DNA of 5,954 bases from Syntrophomonadaceae bacterium (lineage in GTDB: Bacteria; Bacillota; Dethiobacteria; DTU022). The notes beneath the pieces are model-generated. The model saw only the letters and a program-made list of their open reading frames with translations, was not told where the DNA came from and did no database searches. The stretch spans positions 1 to 5,954 of the forward strand of contig PWSG01000021.1 of the NCBI GenBank assembly GCA_003564055.1, written 5' to 3'. Positions 1-5,682 of this stretch are shown here, piece by piece. Every line of letters begins with the position of its first letter. Positions within the stretch are counted from its first letter, which is position 1. The position numbers were made by a program, and so were the translations under genes.

Positions 1-54
1 CGTTTTTCTATAATTTACTGCCATGTTCATCTTTGCCATTTATATGAAATTCTT

Positions 55-783
55 TTATAAGATGTCGTAAGCAGTATCGTCCTTCCTGACAACCTCTCCC
101 TGCCAGCTGATTTCTTTGACACCCGGCAGCACAGACAGGCTGTCAAATAGTTCTTTAAGGCTAAGGTCAGAAGGGATCTCAACAAAAAAATCAATATTAA
201 TTATCTCTGTTCCGCTTTTCCCACTTGTTTCTGGTTCGTTTAGTTCACTTTTCCTGATATTAACCATTTTTTCGCCGAAAGCGACTCCAATCCGGCCAAG
301 TAAACCGGGTTGATCCACAGCCGTAATTCGAAGATGTTTTAAGCGACGCCGAACAAAAAAATGGTTTTCAGCACGCCTTAAAAGCAGCAAGCTCACCAAA
401 ACAAAAAAAGTAGTCAGGATGGCTCCCAGATAAAAACCAACTCCGGCTGCAAGACCAACTCCAGAAACAACCCATATTGTAGCAGCCGTGGTGAGTCCAC
501 GCACACTGCCTCTTTGCTGTAGAATTGTGCCGGCCCCGAGAAACCCAATCCCGGTAACTACTCCTGCAGCTATACGACCCGGGTCTACCAAAAAACCTTC
601 TCCCACTTGACCGCTAAACCCGTATGCGGAAACAAGCATAATTAAAGCTGAACCGGAACAAACCAAAATATGGGTGCGAAAACCGGCAGGACGGTTGACC
701 CTTTCCCGTTCAACACCGATCAGCCCGCCTAAAACTACTGCCAGTAAAAGCCTGACTGCTATTTCCCATGATTCAATATACAC
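55..783 (-). CDS. MgtC/SapB family membrane protein with C-terminal ACT-like domain
   Basis: A 242-residue inner-membrane protein. Residues 1-136 are hydrophobic, with about four to five membrane spans (roughly 6-25, 37-56, 70-90, 97-115, 117-136). They carry the family signatures: GLIGVERE near 20-27, RPAGFRTH at 31-38, GIGFLGAGTI at 78-87 and VRGLTTAATIW at 94-104. Residues 150-242 are soluble, and the DQPGLLGRI stretch at 157-165 is typical of an ACT-type small-molecule-binding domain. The family includes the MgtC virulence factor, linked to growth at low magnesium and to F-type ATPase inhibition in Salmonella. Most chromosomal members, like this one, have no assigned substrate, so transport should not be assumed. 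The start is GTG at 783, preceded by AAGGTGG at 793-799 with a 9-base spacer. An ATG near 769 is out of frame. The gene follows trxB by 15 bases and its binding site abuts the trxB stop, so the two are probably co-transcribed. Family assignment is firm; the role is unknown. Confidence 0.93.
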   Translation of the reverse strand: MYIESWEIAVRLLLAVVLGGLIGVERERVNRPAGFRTHILVCSGSALIMLVSAYGFSGQVGEGFLVDPGRIAAGVVTGIGFLGAGTILQQRGSVRGLTTAATIWVVSGVGLAAGVGFYLGAILTTFFVLVSLLLLRRAENHFFVRRRLKHLRITAVDQPGLLGRIGVAFGEKMVNIRKSELNEPETSGKSGTEIINIDFFVEIPSDLSLKELFDSLSVLPGVKEISWQGEVVRKDDTAYDIL

Positions 784-792
784 AGTTTAACA

Positions 793-799
793 CCACCTT
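793..799 (-). promoter_or_regulatory. Ribosome binding site of the MgtC-family gene
   Basis: On the minus strand this reads AAGGTGG, one mismatch from AAGGAGG, nine bases before the GTG start at 783. It touches the trxB stop codon (801-799), which favours translational coupling between the two genes. It supports the GTG start. Confidence 0.6.
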
Positions 800-1719
800 C
801 AAGCAAAAATATACTGCGCTGCAGCGGTTGCAGCAATAGCTCCATCTGAAGCAGCAGTAATAACCTGTCGTAAATATTTTTTCCGGATATCACCGGCAGC
901 GTAAACTCCCTCAAGCGATGTTTCCATCTTCGCATTGGTTATAATAAACCCTCGTTCATCCTGTTCTAACTGAACACCTTTTAGAAAACCTGTTTTTGGC
1001 TTGCGACCGGCATATATAAAGATTCCTTCTGCCTCAAGGCGGCGTTCTCTGCCGCCCTGATTCACATGCAAAGCGCTAACCTTCTTATCGCCCTCAATTC
1101 TGCTTACGGTAGTGTTCCAGAGCACCTCTACATTGGGCAGTTCCAGGGCCTTATCCTGCAGCCAGCTGCAACCTCGAAACTGATCACGCCTGTGAATTAA
1201 ATAGGCCTTTTCAACAAAGCGGGATAAAAAAACAGTTTCTTCGAGAGCAGCGTCACCACCCCCAACCACACCTATTGTTTTACCACGAAAAAAGGCTGCA
1301 TCACAGGTAGCACAATAAGAAACACCGCGACCAAGCAGTTCTGTTTCGCCTTCTACTCCCAAAAGATTGGGCTCAGTCCCGGTAGCAACTAATAATGTTT
1401 TCCCCTGGAAAACTCCTGCTGAAGTCACAATTTCTTTAACTCCTTCTTGAAAAGATACACTTTCGACCTGGCTTATTTCAACCGGCACATTTAAGCTCTC
1501 CATCTGCTGCTGAAGCAGCATACCAAACTCGGCTCCTGCTATGCCCTTCGGAAACCCGGGGTAATTGTCAAGTCGATCAGTTGCAACAATTTCTCCACCA
1601 ATGTTCATTTGCTCGAGAATAACAGACTTAAGACCGGCCCTGGCGGCATATATTGCTGCAGTTGCCCCGGCCGGGCCGCCACCGATAATTACCATATCAT
1701 AAAGCTGATTATTATCCAT
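799..1719 (-). CDS. trxB: Thioredoxin-disulfide reductase (NADPH-dependent)
   Basis: A cytoplasmic FAD flavoprotein that reduces thioredoxin with NADPH. At 306 residues it matches the usual low-molecular-weight TrxB length. Visible motifs, in order: the FAD-binding GGGPAG at 13-18, NYPGFP at 52-57, the redox-active disulfide CATC at 136-139, the NADPH-binding GGGDAALEE at 153-161, HRRDQFRG at 176-183 (the arginines contact the NADPH phosphate in the family), and the second FAD motif AGDIRKKYLRQ at 275-285. Because GGGDAA and HRR are intact, NADPH use is more likely than the ferredoxin-linked variants of some clostridia, which lose these residues. The ATG start at 1719 has GGAGG at 1728-1732 with an 8-base spacer. 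The gene is first in a minus-strand pair with the MgtC-family gene and is divergent from the NifU-like gene. A near-consensus promoter lies about 100 bases upstream. Confidence 0.97.
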   Translation of the reverse strand: MDNNQLYDMVIIGGGPAGATAAIYAARAGLKSVILEQMNIGGEIVATDRLDNYPGFPKGIAGAEFGMLLQQQMESLNVPVEISQVESVSFQEGVKEIVTSAGVFQGKTLLVATGTEPNLLGVEGETELLGRGVSYCATCDAAFFRGKTIGVVGGGDAALEETVFLSRFVEKAYLIHRRDQFRGCSWLQDKALELPNVEVLWNTTVSRIEGDKKVSALHVNQGGRERRLEAEGIFIYAGRKPKTGFLKGVQLEQDERGFIITNAKMETSLEGVYAAGDIRKKYLRQVITAASDGAIAATAAAQYIFA

Positions 1720-1815
1720 ATCAATAACCTCCAGTATTTAGGATGTGAGCTTTTCTTTTTTAGTAACGGATTTAGACCTTTAAAACATTATAAAAAGAGA
1801 ATTAATTTCAGTGTT

Positions 1816-1844
1816 ATTATCCGCGATTAATTAAACCATGTCAA
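1816..1844 (-). promoter_or_regulatory. Sigma-A-type promoter for trxB and the MgtC-family gene
   Basis: On the minus strand there is a perfect -35 TTGACA at 1844-1839, a 17-base spacer, and -10 GATAAT at 1821-1816, which matches five of six consensus bases. Transcription would start near 1809, giving an untranslated leader of about 90 bases before the trxB ATG at 1719. A second -10-like TATAAT lies at 1792-1787 but lacks a good -35 (AACACT). I see no terminator or recognisable riboswitch in the leader. Identification is by consensus only. Confidence 0.7.
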
Positions 1845-1894
1845 TAAATTGAAAGCTGTCTATATAATATAAGCGATACGGGTTTATAGCTATG

Positions 1895-1903
1895 TGGTAT
1901 AAT
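1895..1903 (+). promoter_or_regulatory. Extended -10 promoter for the NifU-like gene
   Basis: TGGTATAAT is a perfect -10 hexamer with the upstream TGn extension. The region 17 bases upstream (GATACG at 1875-1880) is a poor -35, which is tolerated in extended -10 promoters. Transcription would begin near 1910, leaving about 48 bases before the ATG at 1958. A second TATAAT at 1863-1868 is a possible alternative. The short palindromes ATAGCTAT (1886-1893) and ACTATAGT (1908-1915) flank the -10 and could be operator half-sites, but this is weak. Confidence 0.55.
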
Positions 1904-1942
1904 ACTTACTATAGTTGTTTTATAAAGATTAAGCATCTGGAA

Positions 1943-1947
1943 GGAGG
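1943..1947 (+). promoter_or_regulatory. Ribosome binding site fixing the NifU-like start
   Basis: GGAGG lies 10 bases before the ATG at 1958 but only one base before the in-frame ATG at 1949. It therefore selects 1958. A further in-frame ATG at 1892 has no binding site and lies within the predicted promoter. Confidence 0.75.
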
Positions 1948-1957
1948 CATGTTAGCA

Positions 1958-2179
1958 ATGAAAGAACAGGTGGAAAAAGCACTGGATAAAATCCGTCCGG
2001 CCCTGCAGAGAGACGGAGGCAACGTTGAACTTGTTGAAGTAGGAGACGACGGTGTCGTGAAAGTAAGACTTACCGGCGCCTGCGGAGGCTGCCCCATGTC
2101 ACAAATAACTCTCAAACAGGGGATAGAACGAGTATTGAAGCAAGAAATCTCTTCTGTTAAAGAAGTTGTTTCAGTTTAA
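1958..2179 (+). CDS. NifU C-terminal-domain (Nfu-type) Fe-S scaffold or carrier protein
   Basis: A 73-residue protein consisting only of the NifU C-terminal domain. Family members hold a transient [4Fe-4S] cluster between two subunits and pass it to apo-proteins in the cytoplasm. The defining CxxC motif is GACGGCP at 41-47 (Cys42 and Cys45). It is preceded by the characteristic [15 protein letters not shown] at 12-26 and followed by the helix [11 protein letters not shown] at 50-60. The size is typical of stand-alone members in Gram-positive bacteria; no IscU-like or A-type domain is fused. The start at 1958 is chosen from the GGAGG spacing; longer in-frame readings would add a tail unlike the family. 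It leads the plus-strand sulfur cluster, but a strong terminator follows 14 bases after its stop, so it may be largely a single-gene transcript. The link with the downstream cysteine desulfurase is functionally sensible but inferred from position. Confidence 0.95.
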   Translation: MKEQVEKALDKIRPALQRDGGNVELVEVGDDGVVKVRLTGACGGCPMSQITLKQGIERVLKQEISSVKEVVSV

Positions 2180-2193
2180 ATTTAACCTGATTT

Positions 2194-2221
2194 AAAAAAC
2201 CCGGGGCAACCCGGGTTTTTT
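2194..2221 (+). terminator. Intrinsic terminator after the NifU-like gene
   Basis: A perfect 12-base inverted repeat: AAAAAACCCGGG (2194-2205), loop GCAA (2206-2209), CCCGGGTTTTTT (2210-2221). It has a six-pair GC core, a GNRA-type tetraloop and a run of six T. It begins 14 bases after the NifU-like stop and ends only 11 bases before the ribosome binding site of the cysteine desulfurase. The flanking A and T runs would also let it act on antisense transcripts. Confidence 0.9.
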
Positions 2222-2232
2222 ATTTGGGTTAT

Positions 2233-2237
2233 GGAGG
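2233..2237 (+). promoter_or_regulatory. Ribosome binding site selecting the TTG start of the cysteine desulfurase
   Basis: GGAGG sits 8 bases before the in-frame TTG at 2246. It overlaps the more upstream in-frame ATG at 2231, so it cannot serve that codon. The bases before that ATG come directly after the terminator's T run and contain no binding site. Confidence 0.75.
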
Positions 2238-2245
2238 ATTTTATT

Positions 2246-3406
2246 TTGACGGAAATATACCTGGACAACAGCGCCACGACAGAACCTTACCGTAACGTTA
2301 CTGAACTTATCATCAAGCTGCAGACTGAGACTTATGGCAACCCTTCTTCAATGCACAAAAAAGGCCTTGAGGCAGAAAGAATAATTGGTGAAGCCCGTCG
2401 TCAAATTGCCTATTTTTTCAATGACCGTGAAAGCGAAATTGTTTTTACATCCGGTGGCACCGAAGCAAATAACCTGGCTATCAAAGGAGCAGCATACCGC
2501 AATCGACGTCGAGGCTGCCATCTTATTACCAGCTCCATTGAACATCCTTCAGTTTTAAACTGTTTTAGGTTTTTGGAGCAGGAAGGTTTTTCTGTCAGTT
2601 ATTTGCCTGTTGACAGGCAGGGATTTATTAATCCCGATGAGTTAAAAAATCTTATCGGGCAAAATACTATCCTGGTCAGCGTTATGCACGTCAACAATGA
2701 AATAGGTTCTATCCAACCGCTTGAAAGAATTGGACAGCTAATAAAAAAAACAAACCCTGAAATATTATTTCATGTAGATGCTGTCCAATCTTTTGCCAGG
2801 ATTCCTCTTAAGTTAAAAGAATGGGGGGCAGACATGATTTCATGCAGTGCGCATAAAATACATGGGCCCCGGGGAGCAGGATGCCTTTGGATTAAAGAAG
2901 GCACTCTGCTGCAACCGCTTATGCACGGAGGAGGCCAGGAAAAAGAAATACGTCCGGGCACTGAAAATACTATAGCTATCGCCGGCTTTGGCCTCGCTGC
3001 GCGAACGGTAAGAGACAAACTTCTGCAAAGAACTGAGAGCTTAAAAAACTTAAAATTAGCCTTTTATAATGAACTGCAAAAAAGCGGAATTTTGTTTAGG
3101 GTAAACGGACCTAAACCTGAAAAAAGCGCACCTCATATAATAAATCTTTCATTTCCCGGCTTAAAAGCAGAACTGCTGCTCCACTCTTTAGAAGAAGAGG
3201 GGATTTATATTTCCGCCGGCTCAGCCTGCCACTCCCGCCGTCCCGATCCCAGCCATATTTTAAAAGCAATTGGCCTTGAGAAGGAAAGGCTGGAAAGCGC
3301 TGTGCGCTTTAGCTTTTCTTTATTAAACAGTGAAGATGAAGTACTGCTTGCAGCCACAAAAACATCTAAAGTAGTACGCGAATTGTCATCGATTGCAAAT
3401 AACTAA
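2246..3406 (+). CDS. Cysteine desulfurase (NifS/IscS family), probable ThiI partner
   Basis: A PLP-dependent enzyme that converts cysteine to alanine and holds the released sulfur as a cysteine persulfide. From the TTG start it has 386 residues, normal for the family. Visible motifs: YLDNSATT at 5-12, SGGTEANN at 69-76, His100 in EHP, VNNEIGS at 149-155, Asp178 and Gln181 in HVDAVQS, the PLP lysine Lys204 in SAHKIHGP, RPGTEN at 236-241, and catalytic Cys328 in SAGSACHS. The TTG start is preferred over ATG 2231 because the only binding site (2233-2237) overlaps that ATG, and because the protein then begins close to YLDNSATT as relatives do. thiI follows after 21 bases. In Bacillus subtilis a dedicated desulfurase (NifZ) beside thiI feeds the rhodanese-less ThiI, and this pair fits that pattern. 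Supplying the NifU-like scaffold is also possible. No promoter fits between the upstream terminator and this gene. Confidence 0.93.
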   Translation: MTEIYLDNSATTEPYRNVTELIIKLQTETYGNPSSMHKKGLEAERIIGEARRQIAYFFNDRESEIVFTSGGTEANNLAIKGAAYRNRRRGCHLITSSIEHPSVLNCFRFLEQEGFSVSYLPVDRQGFINPDELKNLIGQNTILVSVMHVNNEIGSIQPLERIGQLIKKTNPEILFHVDAVQSFARIPLKLKEWGADMISCSAHKIHGPRGAGCLWIKEGTLLQPLMHGGGQEKEIRPGTENTIAIAGFGLAARTVRDKLLQRTESLKNLKLAFYNELQKSGILFRVNGPKPEKSAPHIINLSFPGLKAELLLHSLEEEGIYISAGSACHSRRPDPSHILKAIGLEKERLESAVRFSFSLLNSEDEVLLAATKTSKVVRELSSIANN

Positions 3407-3427
3407 TTACCGGAATGGAGATTAATA

Positions 3428-4594
3428 ATGGCGGCGAAAATCATGGTGCGTTACGGAGAAATTGCTTTAAAAGGAAAAAACCGCGGTCAATTTGAACAGC
3501 AACTGTATCGCAACCTACAAGCGGCAGTAGTTGAATACAGTAAAGAAATAAGTAAAATACATGGTCGTTTTATAGTTACAGGCCCTGAAGAACACAGCGA
3601 AATAATGATCCAGAAATTGAGCAGGGTTTTCGGTGTCGCTTCAGTTAGCCTCGTCCGTGAAACAGAGCTCGATATAGAAGATATTAAAACGCTGGCAGCA
3701 GAGATAACGAAAAAAATCTCTTCCGATGATATCGCTTTTAAAATAGAAACCCGCCGGGCGAATAAAAAATTTCCTTACCCTTCGCCTGAAATAAACCGTA
3801 TCATAGGAGCACACCTGCAGGAGCTTAATCCAAACCTGGTTGTGGATTTAAAGAAGCCTTCTTTTAAACTGTCAATAGAAATCGGATACAGTAAAGCTTA
3901 TCTCTATATCACCAGCACTGCCGGACCGGGAGGTTTGCCTGTCGGTATTACCGGCCGTTCCCTGCTTATGCTCTCAGGAGGAATTGACAGCCCCGTCGCC
4001 GGTTGGCTTTCCATGAAAAGAGGTCTCTTTGTAGAGGCTCTGCATTTTCACAGTTTCCCTTTTACCAGCCGCCGTTCACAGGAAAAAACAGTTGCACTTT
4101 GCCGTAAACTTGCTATTTACAGCAATAAAATTCCACTGCACATGATCAGCGTTACTGCAATTCAAAAAGAATTAAATGCAAACTGCCCAGAAGACCTTGG
4201 TATTATCCTTTTGAGGCGCATGATGTACCGCCTGGCTGAGCAGCTTAGTTTAAAACGCAAACTGCAGGCTATTGTTACCGGAGAAAGCCTTGGTCAAGTG
4301 GCAAGCCAGACTTTAGAAAGCATAAATGTAATTGATAAAGCAACTGGAATGCTTGTTTTAAGGCCGCTTTTAGGGCTTGACAAAAAAGATATCATTGATA
4401 TTGCTGCTACAATTGATACTTATGACACTTCTATTTTGCCCTATGAAGACTGCTGCACTTTGTTTCTCCCCAAAAGCCCGGTAACGAAACCAAAACTACA
4501 AGTTATTGAGAATTATGAAGCTTTGCTGGATATTGAAAGGCTGCTCAAAGAAGCAATGAGTTCGCTCGAAACTACTATCGTAAAGAGGGACTAG
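3428..4594 (+). CDS. thiI: tRNA 4-thiouridine synthetase ThiI, without rhodanese domain
   Basis: Uses ATP to adenylate U8 of tRNA and replaces the oxygen with sulfur, giving 4-thiouridine; in some bacteria ThiI also serves thiamine thiazole synthesis. It has 388 residues. An N-terminal ferredoxin-like part begins with VRYGEIALKGKNR at 7-19, a THUMP RNA-binding domain covers about 60-165, and the PP-loop ATPase domain starts with the ATP-binding SGGIDSP at 183-189, followed by TGESLGQVASQT at 284-295. The adjacent cysteines 342-343 in PYEDCCTLF are at the place expected for the catalytic cysteine, though which one acts cannot be told by eye. The protein ends soon after the PP-loop domain, so the C-terminal rhodanese domain of the E. 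coli enzyme is absent and sulfur must come from a partner, most simply the adjacent desulfurase. ATG 3428 has TGGAG at 3416-3420. Its stop overlaps that of the convergent gene. Confidence 0.97.
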   Translation: MAAKIMVRYGEIALKGKNRGQFEQQLYRNLQAAVVEYSKEISKIHGRFIVTGPEEHSEIMIQKLSRVFGVASVSLVRETELDIEDIKTLAAEITKKISSDDIAFKIETRRANKKFPYPSPEINRIIGAHLQELNPNLVVDLKKPSFKLSIEIGYSKAYLYITSTAGPGGLPVGITGRSLLMLSGGIDSPVAGWLSMKRGLFVEALHFHSFPFTSRRSQEKTVALCRKLAIYSNKIPLHMISVTAIQKELNANCPEDLGIILLRRMMYRLAEQLSLKRKLQAIVTGESLGQVASQTLESINVIDKATGMLVLRPLLGLDKKDIIDIAATIDTYDTSILPYEDCCTLFLPKSPVTKPKLQVIENYEALLDIERLLKEAMSSLETTIVKRD

Positions 4595-4604
4595 TCCTTT
4601 TTTA
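4581..4604. terminator. Inverted repeat at the shared stop, possible weak bidirectional terminator
   Basis: The centre GGACTAGTCC (4588-4597) is a perfect palindrome. Pairing extends outward to 4581-4604 using A-T pairs and two G-U pairs, with CTAG (4591-4594) as the loop. On the plus strand the right arm runs into six T (4598-4603); on the minus strand it ends in CTCTTTA. The GC core is short, so termination would be weak, but no other terminator lies between the two convergent genes. Both stop codons are in the loop. Confidence 0.45.
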
Positions 4605-5607
4605 GGCGCTCGTCTATACTGTCCTGCATAGCGGCTTCGAGCAGAACTTCAGGACCAGGGAAACGGGCCTTATTTTTTGTAAGGTTTGAAAAATAAAGAG
4701 CATTTGTAGGACACCAGTTCAGGCAGCGCAGGCAGTACATGCAGTGGTAATGACGAACTGGATAATCATCGTCATCTAGCTCAATCAGTCCCTGCGGACA
4801 CTGCTGTATACAGGTCATACACCTGATGCATTCATCGGTATGGAGGCCAAATCCAAAAAGGAGGTGATTAAGAATAAAATCTATTCCGTACGAATAGAAC
4901 AATCGGTAAGGAATACCGACAAGTTTATCGAGCAGGTTGGTTCCTTTGTAAGCATATGGAATTCCGTAATATAATGAATGGATATATTCGAGAAACACAA
5001 AAATATTTTTTCTGGCTTTGAAAGCTTTCTTCGCTAACAAGCGCCCCGTTTTAAGATGGTTGAAATTGCTTCGCATAATAGCAGTAGCAGAATAAATAAA
5101 GGAATGATCTATGTGGCCGACATACTTAAACCCCTTTAGCTTCAAAAGTTTTCGCATAAAAACTTCAAAGTCCCCCTGGGCCCCGTCATGTGTGGCAAAC
5201 GAAAATGCCCGTGTTTTCTTTCTGAACACAGGCAGGTCGAGCAAAAAGCGAATCATAACCGGGGCAGGGCGAAAACCATAAACAGGAGAACCGAAACCAA
5301 TCAAATCGTAGTCTTGCCATTTTTCTCTGAGGCCGCTTAAGTTCGGATTTTCTTTAACTGAATGCATGGCACTGCTTAAGCTTTGGTAAGGCCAGGGATA
5401 CTTGCCAAGGGGGCGCTTTCTTTCAGCTCTTATAGTATAATTAAGAGCAACAGGGTTTTTTTGCCATAGCGTGGGCAGGTCAACGACTTCTTCAAGGTTT
5501 AAGTTGTCGCATATATAACCGCGTTTTTCCATCTCTTCCTGGATGAGTGATGCAAAAAAGCGGGTAATTCCAGTGCCGGAAAAATAGACCATAAGAACCC
5601 TGAGCAT
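4591..5607 (-). CDS. EFR1-type flavodoxin/ferredoxin fusion (2[4Fe-4S])
   Basis: A probable cytoplasmic electron-transfer protein of 338 residues. The N-terminal flavodoxin-like part (about 1-165) has the FMN phosphate-loop motif FSGTGITR at 9-16 and the second flavin-loop region FGSPVYGFRPAP at 105-116. Residues 170-255 form an aromatic-rich linker with no motif I recognise; it looks amphipathic rather than clearly membrane-spanning. The C-terminal part carries two complete [4Fe-4S] motifs, Cys260/263/266/270 and Cys289/292/295/299, each last cysteine followed by Pro as in bacterial ferredoxins. The redox partner is unknown. ATG 5607 is preferred over an in-frame TTG at 5652 because AGGGTGG (5613-5619) lies 5 bases before it, the protein then opens directly with the flavodoxin beta strand, and the TTG coincides with the likely -35 box. 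It converges on thiI with a 4-base overlap and is divergent from the partial gene at 5683. Confidence 0.9.
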   Translation of the reverse strand: MLRVLMVYFSGTGITRFFASLIQEEMEKRGYICDNLNLEEVVDLPTLWQKNPVALNYTIRAERKRPLGKYPWPYQSLSSAMHSVKENPNLSGLREKWQDYDLIGFGSPVYGFRPAPVMIRFLLDLPVFRKKTRAFSFATHDGAQGDFEVFMRKLLKLKGFKYVGHIDHSFIYSATAIMRSNFNHLKTGRLLAKKAFKARKNIFVFLEYIHSLYYGIPYAYKGTNLLDKLVGIPYRLFYSYGIDFILNHLLFGFGLHTDECIRCMTCIQQCPQGLIELDDDDYPVRHYHCMYCLRCLNWCPTNALYFSNLTKNKARFPGPEVLLEAAMQDSIDERLKKD

Positions 5608-5612
5608 ATTTA

Positions 5613-5619
5613 CCACCCT
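5613..5619 (-). promoter_or_regulatory. Ribosome binding site of the EFR1-type gene
   Basis: AGGGTGG on the minus strand, 5 bases before ATG 5607. It is a degenerate version of AGGAGG, but it is the only candidate near either possible start and so decides for 5607. Confidence 0.6.
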
Positions 5620-5623
5620 GTAT

Positions 5624-5652
5624 ATTATATCGTAACCAGACCAGTTTAACAA
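5624..5652 (-). promoter_or_regulatory. Promoter of the EFR1-type gene
   Basis: On the minus strand, -35 TTGTTA at 5652-5647 (four of six consensus bases), a 17-base spacer, and a perfect -10 TATAAT at 5629-5624. Transcription would start near 5617, leaving only about ten untranslated bases and cutting into the ribosome binding site. Either translation uses a very short leader or the true promoter is elsewhere. Confidence 0.5.
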
Positions 5653-5664
5653 AACTGCAAAAAT

Positions 5665-5672
5665 AAAGGTGG
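5665..5672 (+). promoter_or_regulatory. Ribosome binding site of the partial membrane-protein gene
   Basis: AAAGGTGG lies 10 bases before the TTG at 5683. It supports that TTG as the start of the rightmost gene; there is no ATG in frame nearby. Confidence 0.55.
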
Positions 5673-5682
5673 TGCTTTAAAC

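Noticed and set aside
1..39. Possible start of another minus-strand gene (ATG at 39-37, open to the window edge).
   Set aside because: Only 13 codons are visible and there is no ribosome binding site upstream, so it cannot be supported. Positions 1-54 otherwise show no terminator or motif.
116..313. Plus-strand open frame of 65 codons opposite the ACT-like domain of the MgtC-family gene.
   Set aside because: It is antisense to a recognised coding region and lacks a binding site.
1499..1520. Short hairpin TGCTGC-TGAA-GCAGCA within trxB.
   Set aside because: It encodes the Leu-Leu-Gln-Gln-Gln stretch of the protein and arises from repetitive Gln/Leu codons. There is no T run and no sign of function.
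1720..1809. Riboswitch or T-box in the roughly 90-base trxB leader.
   Set aside because: No T-box core, terminator hairpin or known aptamer consensus is visible; the leader looks unstructured and AT-rich.
1609..1830. Plus-strand open frame of 73 codons overlapping the trxB 5' end and leader.
   Set aside because: It is antisense to well-supported trxB coding sequence, has no binding site, and its product resembles no protein family.
1892..1957. N-terminal extension of the NifU-like protein from ATG 1892 or 1949.
   Set aside because: ATG 1892 lies within the predicted -10 promoter and ATG 1949 is one base from GGAGG. The added residues are unlike the family, and 1958 has correct spacing.
1909..2115. 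Minus-strand open frame of 68 codons across the NifU-like gene.
   Set aside because: It is antisense to a clearly recognised protein and of low-complexity Ser/Pro/Thr composition, typical of a shadow frame.
2770..3028. Two minus-strand open frames inside the cysteine desulfurase.
   Set aside because: They are antisense to conserved PLP and catalytic motifs, with no initiation signals.
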